Shown piece after piece: positions 12,501 through 23,400 of a stretch of DNA of 64,000 nt. Location of the stretch: NCBI GenBank assembly GCA_947044365.1, contig OX345652.1:4048374-4112373 (forward strand), given 5' to 3'. The stretch is from Petrosia ficiformis. Lineage: Eukaryota; Porifera; Demospongiae; Haplosclerida; Petrosiidae. Both the position numbers and the translations under genes were made by a program. Numbering within the stretch: position 1 is the first letter of the stretch; each line of letters begins with the position of its first letter. A model generated the notes under the pieces. That model did not search any database, was not told where the DNA came from, and saw only the letters and a list, made by a program, of their open reading frames with translations.

Positions 12501-15183
12501 TATTATTATTATTATTATTGCAGGTATTATTCGACTCAAATATTTTGTAGTATTAATGTGAAGAGTTATATTGCAACAGCCATTGTTGGTACTGTTAACT
12601 TTTTGACATCAATTTTATCCATATTTCTAGTGGACAAGGTAATACTGTCGTACATGTGACTTGTCAATAGCTGTCTAGAATGAGTACATGTACATGTACA
12701 AATATACATGTACACTATAGTAGTTGGGAATTAGAATGAGGACATGTACATGTACATGTACAAATATACATGTACAATATAGTAGTTGGGAATTAGAATG
12801 AGGACATGTACATGTACATGTACAAATATACATGTACAATATAGTAGTTGGGAATTAGAATGAGGACATGAGTACATGTACAAATATACATGTACAATAT
12901 AGTAGTTGGGAATTAGAATGAGGACATGTACATGTACATGTACAAATATACATGTACAATATAGTAGTTGGGAATTAGAATGAGTATATGTACATGTACA
13001 AATATACATGTACAATATAGTAGTTGGGAATTAGAATGAGGACATGTACATGTACAAATATACATGTACAACTCTCATTTTTCATTTTTCCATTGCCTCA
13101 GGTTTCTTTCTTTCTTTCTTTCTTTCTACATCTCTGATAGCATCATGTACAAATATACATGTACAATATAGTAGTTGGGAATTAGAATGAGTACATGAGT
13201 ACATGTACAAATATACATGTACAATATTATAGTAGTTGGGAATTAGAATGAGTACATGTGTATATGTGTACATGTACATGTACAAGTATATTCAAGTACA
13301 TGTATAGTATAAGTTGGAAATTAGAATGAGTACATGTGTACATATACAAGTACATGTACAGTACTTATAGTACATGTACATGTACATGTATACAAGGATG
13401 AATAATGTACATGTACATGTATAAATGAACGTAATTACAAGTACTCGTCTAATTTAAATCTTTGGTACAATTAACCACTCAGACATGTGGGTACAGGTAA
13501 TTACAAGAAATGTACTCTACTCTCTAATGGCATTTGTATTCTTCTAGGTTGGTCGGAAATCTCTTCTTCTCCTGGGTGCTCTAGGAATGTTCGTATCTAT
13601 GTCATTAGCTGGTATATTGATTCATGTATTTCATGTTGATGATGGAGAGAATCAGATAGTGGGATACATCGTAGCACTTCTTATTTTAGTATTTGTCTTC
13701 AACTTTGCTTTCGGCTGGGGGTAAGTATTGATGGAGTTTAACTTTTATAATTTGCTCGGGTTGTAATTTAGAAAATACATCAAGGGGGCAGAATGTGAAA
13801 TTGAAAGACTTTGGGGAGGAGGTATACAGGGTTATCGTAGTATGCATATTGGCAAACAAATACCAAGGGAGGGGAAATCTCTAGCAAGGGGGACGAATCA
13901 CATTATTTTGACCATTAAATCACTGCTCACCTCTGTATTATATATAATTATATGTGTACATTCATAGACCTGTAGCATGAGAGTTAAACAATTTCCCTAA
14001 ATCTCTACTTCAATCTACTCTCTGCTATTTTACTGAATTTAATTATAATTATAATATTATTACATCCCGTAGACCTGTAGCATGGGTTGTGACAAGTGAA
14101 ATCTTTCCTCTAACAATTCGAGGTAAGTGCTATCTCCCTCACCCCTCTTAACACCTTCCTTCCAGTTTCATTCCCAGACTCCCATGCCACCCAATCAAGG
14201 GAGTCTAGAAACGAGACTACACATATCTTATTTCTGTATATTAGGTGTAGCTGTGTCCATCACTACCTCTGCTAATTGGATTGGTAATTTCATTGTTGCC
14301 ATGGTAACACCTATACTTCTCGGTAATCCTGTTTTGGGGACAGCTGGTACATTCTACATCATTTCAGTGTTTTTATTTCTGGCATTTGTGTTTGTACTAC
14401 TCACACTTCCTGAAACAAAAGGAGAGAGTTTAGAAAGAATAGACCAACTGTTTTCAAAACCTTGGCTACAAAGAATCAACTTATTCTATTATTTAAGGTA
14501 CTTATATACTACATACATGTACATGTACATTTTGTAGATAGTTATGTATGTACATGTATGTGTAGTATACATGTACCTGCATGTACATCTATGTACATGT
14601 AGGTATGTGCATGTATTTCTATACGTGTGTATGTATATATGTGTATTTATTTATGTATTGTATCTATTTATCTCAATAATTCAGATTAGGTTGTCCCTGG
14701 TCATGTAAGAAGAGAGGACATTACAACATCTCCAATATTACATTAGAAAAAAGCAATATTGATGAAGAGTATGTATTTTTGTATTTATGTAATAAACTAT
14801 ATATTTATGTAACTATGTATGTATGTACATTGTATGCACATATGTATGTATGTACATTGTATGCACATATGTATGTATGTACATTGTATGCACATATGTA
14901 TGTATGTACATTGTATGCACATATGTATGTATGTACATTGTATGCACATATGTATGTATGTACATTGTATGCACATATGTATGTATGTACATTGTATGCA
15001 CATATGTATGTATGTATGTATAAAATATTATGTATATTTTATGTATGTATGTACATATGTACATGTGTATGTATGTACATGTATATACATTGTTGTATCT
15101 ATGTATGTATGTTGGTATGTATGTATATATATGTATGTCTGTATGTATGTATATATGTATATATGTAAGTATGTATGTATATA

Positions 15184-15219
<36 letters not shown>

Positions 15220-15406
15220 CATGTATGTATGTACATGTATGTATGTATGTATGTATGTTTATATGTATGTATGTATGTATGTATGTACGTATGAATGCAT
15301 GTATGTATGTATGTGTTATGTTATCATAACTCCTAGTGAGCAAAAGAATTTAATTGAAGAGATTGAAGTTTCATCAGAAATAGATTCATCATCGCATAGT
15401 AACTAA
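8962..15406 (+). CDS. MFS sugar transporter family protein (540 aa)
   Basis: A twelve-helix facilitator of the sugar porter family (GLUT / proton myo-inositol type), expected in the plasma membrane or endomembranes. Fifteen exons join in frame to 540 aa: 8962-9035, 9110-9239, 9546-9603, 9652-9748, 10101-10142, 10519-10624, 10797-10924, 11338-11520, 12334-12393, 12524-12638, 13548-13720, 14073-14122, 14245-14497, 14685-14768, 15337-15406. Family signatures are [15 protein letters not shown] in TM1, SDLLGRKVS after TM2, [23 protein letters not shown] after TM6, [20 protein letters not shown] in TM7, [25 protein letters not shown] in TM10 and [10 protein letters not shown] after TM12. The start is the first ATG after an in-frame stop, placed just before TM1. 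The C-terminal tail is short and acidic ([16 protein letters not shown]). Copies of its last exon and 3' flank lie in the TRIM array downstream. The exact substrate cannot be read from sequence. Confidence 0.93.
10166..10390 (+). mobile_element. dispersed intronic element (family I), near complete
   Basis: Runs from an imperfect terminal repeat around GATGACCTTAAAATTATGAT, through the TACATGATTATACTGTAACT core, to AGGTGAACGTAAATGACCTT. It sits in transporter intron 5, starting about 22 bases after the donor. Confidence 0.78.
10927..11232. repeat. (GGAT)n microsatellite
   Basis: GGAT/GATG repeats with scattered variants in transporter intron 7. The minus-strand HPSI-repeat open frame is an artefact. 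Confidence 0.95.
11640..12262. repeat. 37/34-bp minisatellite
   Basis: About seventeen tandem copies of a unit around AGCCTGGGGGTGTTAGCTTT. It alternates between a 37-bp form and a form 3 bp shorter (TTTATAGTCTCAT against TTTATCTCAT). It fills most of transporter intron 8. Confidence 0.93.
12660..13400. repeat. about 62-bp minisatellite with TACATGTACA spacers
   Basis: About nine copies of a unit containing AGTTGGGAATTAGAATGAG joined by TACATGTACA and AAATATACATGTAC strings, in transporter intron 10. It is interrupted near 13078-13140 by unique sequence and a TTTC tract. Confidence 0.92.
14813..15326. repeat. 27-bp tandem repeat followed by (TATG)n
   Basis: Seven copies of a 27-bp unit containing GTACATTGTATGCACAT, then TATG/TACATG repeats, all in transporter intron 14. 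Because 27 is a multiple of three, several frames stay open as 9-aa repeats. The real coding resumes at exon 15. Confidence 0.95.
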
Positions 15407-15410
15407 TGAT

Positions 15411-15625
15411 ATATATAATTATATATATATAATTATATATATATATACATGTATATATATATAATTATATATATATATACATGTATATAATTATATATAT
15501 ATACATGTATATATATATAATTATATATATATATACATGTATATAATTATATATATATACATGTATATATATATAATTATATATATATATACATGTATAT
15601 ATATATATATATAATTATATACATG
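15411..15625. repeat. AT-rich tandem repeat in 3' flank
   Basis: Alternating TATATATA, AATTATA and ACATGTATA blocks directly after the transporter stop codon, probably within or next to the 3' UTR. Confidence 0.9.
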
Positions 15626-15954
15626 TATAATTTTATAGTAATTATTGTATTATAATTATTATTACTCATAATATTTGCTGATATTATTTTTAATAATATT
15701 AATTTTTATCACTGAAACAATTCTTATTATGTCCATGTGCTCAAAAATAATATAAATCAATTAATTATACATGTAACTTGTTTTTGAGATATTTGCTGTT
15801 TTGTGAATAAAAATTTCAAAACCCGTACCATTTCTCTTGGGATCCAAATTAATACGAGTTTATCAAAAACATAACCAAAGCATTATTCACACATATGTGT
15901 TGTCATATGACAATCACATTTTAATTATATTTCTACAAATAAAAGTCGCTATTT

Positions 15955-16288
15955 GAGTCTCTAGAAGACAGTAGAGATTAGCTTCATTAATAAGATGTAA
16001 ACTGAACGTTTCAACCCAAACGTCTTCTTGGGATGCTATAATACCTTCACTATCCTAACCCGAACCATCGTGTCATCTCAGTTTCTGTAACATCCTTGTT
16101 ATACTTTCTGCACCATTATTATGCTATCACCTGTCACATCTATAAATAATTAGCCGTTTGGTTTTTGTTTCTGTGTATACTTCTATTAATAAAAACTGAA
16201 CGTTTCAACCAGAAGGCCTTTTGGGTTGAACATTCAGTTTTTATTAATAAACATTCTGAAGCTAATCTCTACCGTCTTCATCAGACTT
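15955..16288. mobile_element. MITE with long terminal inverted repeats
   Basis: Roughly 70-bp imperfect inverted repeats bound about 334 bp. The left end carries GTAGAGATTAGCTTC and CTGAACGTTTCAACCC; the right end carries their complements (GAAGCTAATCTCTAC, TTGAACATTCAG). There is no coding capacity. It lies between the transporter and TRIM copy A. Confidence 0.75.
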
Positions 16289-16547
16289 GAATTACATCTC
16301 TCCAAAAATACTACAGCAAATATAGTAAAAAATATCTACCACATTGTTATGATAACATAATAGGTCTGTGTACATTGACACAACTTACTAGAATATACAT
16401 TGTAAAACTAACTAGCAACTCCATATTATGGTTTTGTCTGAAACATTTATTTATAGATGTTACTAAATAAAGAACTGAGCTTAACTTGAGTTGACCTGTT
16501 CATATCTGTATCTTCACACAATATATTCAAAAGTGGATAGGTTTAAA
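16289..16547. other. upstream region of TRIM copy A
   Basis: Contains no recognised gene. It resembles the upstream regions of copies B and D only in the last 15 or so bases before the ATG (GGTTTAAAATGG), so copy A has a different 5' flank. Confidence 0.5.
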
Positions 16548-18793
16548 ATGGCAAAGAAATCTTCAACTCACTCTGATGCTCTCAAGAAACTTGAGGAACA
16601 ACTTTCGTGTCCCATATGTCTTGATCATTACACTGACCCCAAGAGTCTTCCCTGTCTTCATCCATTCTGTCATCAATGTTTAAAGGGACTACCATTTGAT
16701 CATGAAGGAAAGAAACTCTTCTTATCGTGTCCTACCTGTCGTACACCCACAGAACTACCTGAAGCAGGTGTAGCTGGATTTCCAGTAGCTTTCTTGATCA
16801 ACAATCTCAGTGAAGTATACAGTCTATTGAAGAAGGTATCTGGTGATCAACATGTTTCATGTGATAACTGTAAGAAGAGCGATGCAGCTGGTTACTGTAA
16901 ACAATGTACCAAATTCCTCTGTGTCGAGTGTCTTAGTGTTCATAACAAGTGGGCACCTTGCATTGATCACATAGTTATCAGCCTCGATGAAGTCGCTCGT
17001 ACTGCCTTTCAACTGCCCTCCATTAACCCAGAGGTAACTATGAAATGTTCCAGTCATGACCAACCATTAAAGATCTATTGTGAAACATGTGATGACTTCA
17101 TCTGTTCTGACTGTACCGTTCGTATCCACAAGGGACATGAGTATGACCTCGTCAATGACACATATGATAGACATCGACAGACAATAGAATCTAGTCTTGA
17201 ACCAGTGAGAGAACAAATAGTTGTAGTAACAGAAGCTGTAACAACCCTAACACAGAGAGAGAAAGAGATCACACACCAGGGAGAAACAGTCAAAGAGGAG
17301 ATTCATGTTATGATCAAGCAGATTATCGATCGTCTTCTTCAGACAGAGAGGAAGCTTACTGAAGATGTGGATTTAGCTGTGAGACACAAGCTGAGTATGC
17401 TGAGTCAACAGAAACGAAATGCCGAGACAACATTAAGTCAACTGACAGATTGTTTAGATTTTGTAGATCAAAGTCTTAAAGTAGGTACTCCTCAACAAGT
17501 TCTATTAGCAAAGTCACAAATGATTAATCGTACGAATAGTGTTATCAAGAGTTTTAAACCAAAGTCATTTCAACCAGTAGAACAAGCTGATATTAAACTA
17601 GTGAAGAGTAAGAAGATTGAGGATGTACACAAGAGCATTGGAGAAGTTAAATATTCCAAAGTACGAAATGTCGATCATCGTCTCGCCTTGATGGGAAAGG
17701 AATCTACCAGTACCATATTCTTTGAATCTCCTGATGGTTCTCCTGTTCCTCTTCCTTCTTCTCACATCAGCTGTTATTTGACTCCTCCTGATAATAATCA
17801 ACCTATAGCGTGTAAAGTAAAGGAGTCCACACAGTCAGGACAGTACAAGGTTGTCTTTACTCCCATCACTCGTGGTCTTCATCAACTACATATAAGAGTA
17901 CATGATATCAACATCCCAGGTAGTCCACTCAATATTCCTGTCTCTCTATCTCCGGAGATGAGAGGTAATCCTGTGAAGAGTATCACTGGACTTAATGGAA
18001 ATCCTTATGGAATTGATGTGACTGATGATGGACTACTGATAGTTGGTGAGTGGAATTATCATCGTATTAATGTGTTAACACAGATAGAGAGGGGAGGAAA
18101 ATAAATTCATTTGGATCAGTAGGGAGAGAGAGGGGTCAGTTTATGAATCCTAGTGGTATAGCTGTTACTCCAAAAGGAACCATTCTAGTTGGAGATGTAG
18201 GTTATCATCGAATCCAAGAGTTAACACTGGAAGGAGAATGTATAGCATGTGTTGGAAAATATGGAAATAAACCTCTTCAATTTAACTATCCCAATGGTTT
18301 AACTATCAACAAAACTACAGGACAAATATTTGTTGCTGAAGTAAGTAATCATCGAATACAAGTCCTCAATCCTGATCTCACATTCTGTCGTACATTTGGT
18401 AGTAATGGTTCAGGACAAGGACAGTTTAAACATCCACATGATGTTACATTAGATAGTAGAGGATTTTTATATGTTACAGATTATAATAATCATCGTATTC
18501 AGAAGTTCACTCCTGAGGGTAGATTTGTGGATATGTTTGGTACAAAGGGATCCAAACCAGGTCAACTCTCTAATCCATCAGGTATCACAGTGGATGATAA
18601 TGATCTACTGTATATTACTGAGGAGCATAATTATCGTGTTTCTATTTTCTCTACTGATGGAGAGTTTATTCATTGTTTTGGAGAGTATGGTAACAAGGAG
18701 GGACAGTTATGTAATCCGCATCACTTATCATTTGATAAGTATGGATATTTATATGTTTGTGATTTTTTTAACAATAGAATTGTAATATACTAA
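16548..18793 (+). pseudogene. TRIM-NHL copy A, frameshifted
   Basis: An intronless copy of a TRIM-NHL ubiquitin-ligase type protein. Frame 1 gives RING (CPICLDHYTDPKSLPCLHPF), two B-boxes (CDNCKKSDAAGYC and CSSHDQPLKIYCETC), a coiled coil and a filamin/ABP280 domain, ending shortly after the first NHL blade begins. The remaining NHL blades (GIAVTPKGTILVGDVGYHRI onward) run in another frame to the stop at 18793. Against copies C and D, five extra bases (ACACA, 18078-18082) after GTGTTA cause the shift. The start at 16548 is chosen by homology (MAKKSSTHSD); an in-frame ATG at 16491 exists. If the insertion is real, the product is a TRIM-filamin protein truncated inside the first blade; it could also be a sequencing error or allelic variant. 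Confidence 0.85.
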
Positions 18794-19011
18794 GTTTTGT
18801 AATATGTATTAGTTTATATTTTATAAGAAGTAATGTATGTACCAGTAATAATAGTTGTAATATAAGATATATTAGTATTTTATAATTTTAGTGTGAGGTC
18901 TTGATTATTTTCTTAATTAATTTATTTATTATTAAATCTACTTATAAGAGGGAAGACATTAGTAATATCCATTAGTAATATACTGTATATATGTAGGATT
19001 AATAAACATCA

Positions 19012-19200
19012 CTACATCATCATGTCTGCTAAACCTTCCTCCAGAAACTGTTTATATATTCTCATGAATTTGGCAGTGAAAGCTTCCAAGTGAAATATGG
19101 CCTTTGTGCCCAATTGTGTCTGATGCTGATATTGAGCAGCTAACTGAGTCACTTCAGCTTTCAATGATCCACCACGATTGACATCCAATTCATCTGTACA
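19012..19200 (-). pseudogene. duplicated RFC3 last-exon fragment (first)
   Basis: The minus strand encodes the RFC3 C-terminus ([20 protein letters not shown], then [17 protein letters not shown]) with an intact frame and the same TAG stop as the real gene at 34666. The beginning is diverged (DELDVNRGG in place of GELVVNCDG), and no other RFC3 exon is nearby. It is a stranded 3' exon from duplication of the TRIM-RFC3 boundary. Confidence 0.88.
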
Positions 19201-19364
19201 TGAGACTAGCTTTGGAATACCACCATTATTAAATTCATGAGGTAACTAACATCTTCTCTATGCTATTGTTTCATTATTTGCCAAATAAGACCATTTAAAG
19301 AGAAGGAGCTTTGTAAAATGAATAACGAAACTATCAACACATAATATGTATATAATAATTATAG

Positions 19365-19740
19365 ATACTTTTGTATGTATGTATGCATGTATGTATGTAT
19401 GTATGTATGTATGTATGTGTGTACATATTGTGTGATATGTTATTGCAACCCTTTTAGGAAGAAAAAGAATTCAATAGAAGAGATTGAATTTTCGTCAGTC
19501 ATCATACTAATTAATATATATATATATATTATATTATATTACACAAATAGCTATTATTAGTCACAATATTAATTTTTCTGATATTATATTTAATAATAAT
19601 GATGTATTATTTTTATCACTGAAACAAATTTACACAATAAACATGTTTTTTGAGATATTTGCTGTTTGTGAAATAAAACTCCTGAAACTCACCATTTCTT
19701 TTAGGACCCAAGTTTATCATATAGTTAAACCAGTACTAAG
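19365..19740 (+). pseudogene. duplicated transporter last exon and 3' flank (first)
   Basis: A short TATG tract is followed by TTTTAG and a diverged copy of transporter exon 15 (NSIEEIEFSSV against [11 protein letters not shown]). The shared 3' flank continues with ATCACTGAAACAA and GAGATATTTGCTG and then AAATAAAACTCCTGAAACTC. No other transporter exon is present. It marks a tandem-duplication junction. Confidence 0.75.
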
Positions 19741-20465
19741 TTACAAATACAATATTGAATGTAGGGTTGGCAACACCAATCGTATCGCATAATTTTGGTC
19801 TGCCAATATTATCAAAATGGAAAAACGTTCTCTTACTGCAATTAAATAATAGGTAACCACACAAAAAACTAGTCATAATAATTATATTGAAAAGTATAAT
19901 ATAGATCTTGAGCCATATGCTCTCAAAACAAGGATCAGGATTGTCATATATAAAAAATGTGCATAAATTTGCTATCATAGACAGTATCAATAAGTATGTA
20001 GTAATTGTAGTTATAGTACTTGTAATAATCATGAGTCACTTTTCCAGTAGGCAATAATCGCAAAACTAAATTATTGATATCACCATTCTGAAAACAATAA
20101 ACTCACTATACAGAGTTATGTTTTAACTAGCTATTGATAATGGCTAAATCAATTATAATTATACTCTAATGAAACATCTTGATAATCAGAGAGTACGGTA
20201 GTACTCTCTATGTAAGGATGACACTGAAAAAAAAATGGTCACGCATACATTTCAATTGCAAGTGATGACCTGAAATCTCTGGTAGTATATACAGATAGGT
20301 TTTAATACACATTATATATATATACAAATAGTAGGGTAGCTCCAAATATGGTAATATGTATTTATCATGTTACTAAAAATAGTCACAAGTACACTAACAA
20401 GATTCATACATATTTGACCTCACCATATATGGTATTAAAAGGGGTGTATCAAGGAAAGGTTTAAA
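19741..20465. other. spacer and upstream region of TRIM copy B
   Basis: Shared with the spacer before copy D (31421-32205). A minus-strand open frame of 98 codons at 19736-20032 is hydrophobic but only partly conserved in the second spacer, so I do not call it a gene. The last 45 bases before the ATG (AAAAGGGGTGTATCAAGGAA) match the copy D flank and may hold the core promoter or 5' UTR. Confidence 0.5.
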
Positions 20466-23400
20466 ATGGCAAAGAAATCTTCAACTCACTCTGATGCTCT
20501 CAAGAAACTTGAGGAACACCTTTCGTGTCCCATATGTCTTGATCATTACACTGACCCCAAGAGTCTTCCCTGTCTTCATCCATTCTGTCATCAATGTTTA
20601 AAGGGACTACCACTTGATCGTGAAGGAAAGAAACTATTCTTATCATGTCCTACCTGTCGTACACCCACAGAACTACCTGAAGCAGGTGTAGCTGGATTTC
20701 CAGTAGCTTTCTTGATCAACAATCTCAGTGAAGTATACAGTCTATTGAAGAAGGTATCTGGTGATCAACATGCTTCATGTGATAACTGTAAGAAGAGTGA
20801 TGCAACTGGTTACTGCAAACAATGTACCAAATTCCTCTGTGTTGAGTGTCTTAGTGTTCATAACAAGTGGGCACCTTGCATTGATCACACAGTTATCAGC
20901 CTCAATGAAGTCGCTCGTACTGCCTTTCAACTGCCCTTCATTAACCCCGAGGTACCTATGAACTGTTCCAGTCATGAACAACCATTAAAAATCTATTGTG
21001 AAACATGTGATGTCCTCGTCTGTTATGACTGTACCGTTCGTATCCACAGGGGACATGAGTATGACCTCATCAGTGACACATATGATGAACATCGACACAC
21101 ACTAGAATCTAGTCTTGAACCAGTGAGAGAACAAATAGTTGTAGTAACAGAAGCTGTAACAACCCTGACACAAAGAGAGGAAGTGATCACACACCAGGGA
21201 GAAACAGTCAAAGAGGAGATTCATGTTATGATCAAGCAGATTATCGATCGTCTTCATCAGTCAGAGAGGAAGCTTACTGAAGATGTGGATTTAGCTGTGA
21301 GACACAAGCTGAGTATGCTGAGTCAACAGAAACGAAACGCCGAGACAACATTAAGTCAACTGACAGATTGTTTAGATTTTGTAGATCAAAGTCTTAAAGT
21401 AGGTACTCCTCAACAAGTTCTATTAGCAAAGTCACAAATGATTAATCGTATGAATAGTATTATCAAGAGTTTTAAACTACAGTCATTTCAACCAGTAGAA
21501 CAAGCTGATATTAAACTAGTGAAGAGTAAGAAGATTGAGGATGTACACAAGAGTATTGGAGAAATTCAGTGTTACTATCATCCCTCATCTGTTCATATCA
21601 TTAATTTTCGTCTTGCAATAATGGGAAAGGAATCTACCAGTACCATAGTCTCTGATTGTTCTCCTGTTCCTCTTCCTTCTTCTGGCATCAGCTGTTATTT
21701 GACTCCTCCTGATAGTAATCAACCTATAGCGTGTAGAGTGAGGGAGTTTACACAGTTTGGGCAGTACAAGGTTGTCTTTACTCCCATCATCACTCCAGAT
21801 CTTCAACATTTAAAATGTAGAGTACAACAACTTGAACAAAATATTGATGAGCTGGATGAAAGACGTGAACAGCTTACTGATGAACGAGATTCTCTTCAGA
21901 AGAAACTGCAAGAAAAAGATGAAGAATTGAGGAAGATGATATCTCATATAAGAAAGGTAAAGGTCATTCACATTCACCTAGACCTCAGAAAAGTGTTTGG
22001 AGTGAGCAACAATCATTTTTTCTGCACCATTTTCATATAATTATCCTTCCCATTCTTTTTGTGCATGTCAAATGTCAATCCTTTACTTCATTATAATATT
22101 TACAACATAATCATGTATTAACCTTGTGACATTAAATGTAAGATGTTAAATGACTCCACTAAAGTAGAATCACATTGAGTTGAAATGATCTCATTAGAAA
22201 TTAATGAAACATTGCTATGGAAGTGATCAAGCAAAGCTTCTTTGTACATGCATAGTGTAATTACTCAAGTCAAACTGATCTTCTCAGAGTCAGTTCATGT
22301 GATTACCACAGTGACGGAACTCATAGTAGTGCACACTGATGTAAATTAATTTAAACTATGAATTTATAATGATACAACTCAGAAATTTGGTATTAACATC
22401 TAAATTTATACTTTAAAATGTTAAAAATGCGTGACTCTTCCATTTCTCAGGGAATTCAAAGAGGAAATGCACCCAAAATCAAAAGCTTAGAAGAAGAACT
22501 TCTTGAAACTAGAATGCTTTATTCTTGTACTCTGGAAGACATGGATATAGTGAGTTTGTTCAAACGTACATATATTTATCATTTGCAGCATTAATACTAT
22601 TTGCAAATAGAAATGAGTATATATATATACAATGATAGTCATTTTTTCTGAGCAACCTGTTTATTCAAGTCTTGACTTTAATAGCAAACTGAAACCATTG
22701 TTGTTGATTGATTCAATTGTTATGTTGATGCCCATATAGTTAGTATATATGTATTGATAATAATATAATTACAATGGTCTAAGTATTTATGGAATGATAG
22801 ATAGTTGAAGTCCTATAATAACAGTTTATAGTAATAGAAATGCAAACATGTGGGAGTGAGCCAAGCTGTTGAAAAATAACTCAATCTACTTATCAAATTT
22901 CTAATCTTGGTTTTTGTATACAGAAAGGTTGTTTTTACTGATATTAGTGGAAGTAGTTATCAATCCTAGGTCCCAGATTCACAGTTCTGGGGCCACAGTC
23001 TCAATTCTAAAGGATTTTAATTATTAACCCACTTAGCCAACATTTTATTCAAATTCGCTCATACACTGCTTTGTAGCTTAAGCACTTATGAAACTACTAG
23101 CTGTTCTAGGTACAATTTTTTTACCTAAAGAGCCTTAAACCCAAAGAAGAGTGGATAATTAAAATAAATTGTTCAACTCTGTTGTGTTTTAGAGTCATCC
23201 ATGATTACCTGAATGATGATGATACCACAAAGCAATCATACGGATACTTGTTTCTCCTGTTATAAGTTCATAATAATGTTCATAATTATTTATAAACCAT
23301 AACATGAATAATTCCCTTTGATGTCAGACACTCTAATGAGGGATGTACAGTATATGTCAATAAAAAGTCACCACACAGTACAGTAATTACTCAGTAGTTT

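Noticed and set aside
11640..13400. Regular repeats with spacers, resembling a CRISPR array
   Set aside because: The units are direct minisatellites inside eukaryotic introns. The spacers are not unique sequences and there are no cas genes.
16491..16547. Upstream in-frame ATG as the start of TRIM copy A
   Set aside because: The 19 extra residues are absent from copies B and D, whose conserved start is MAKKSS at the position matching 16548.
16857..17293. Antisense open frames within the TRIM genes (also 20775-21211, 32515-32979)
   Set aside because: Shadows of the TRIM coding frame, repeated in every copy and without independent conservation.
19736..20032. Hydrophobic 98-codon open frame as a membrane protein gene
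   Set aside because: The second spacer copy keeps only part of it, there is no plausible promoter or family, and AT-rich DNA readily yields hydrophobic frames.
21957..22040. C-terminal extension of TRIM copy B read through from exon 1
   Set aside because: The extra 27 codons are translated from a mobile element directly after a good donor. Splicing to the exon at 22451 keeps the coiled coil and the frame.
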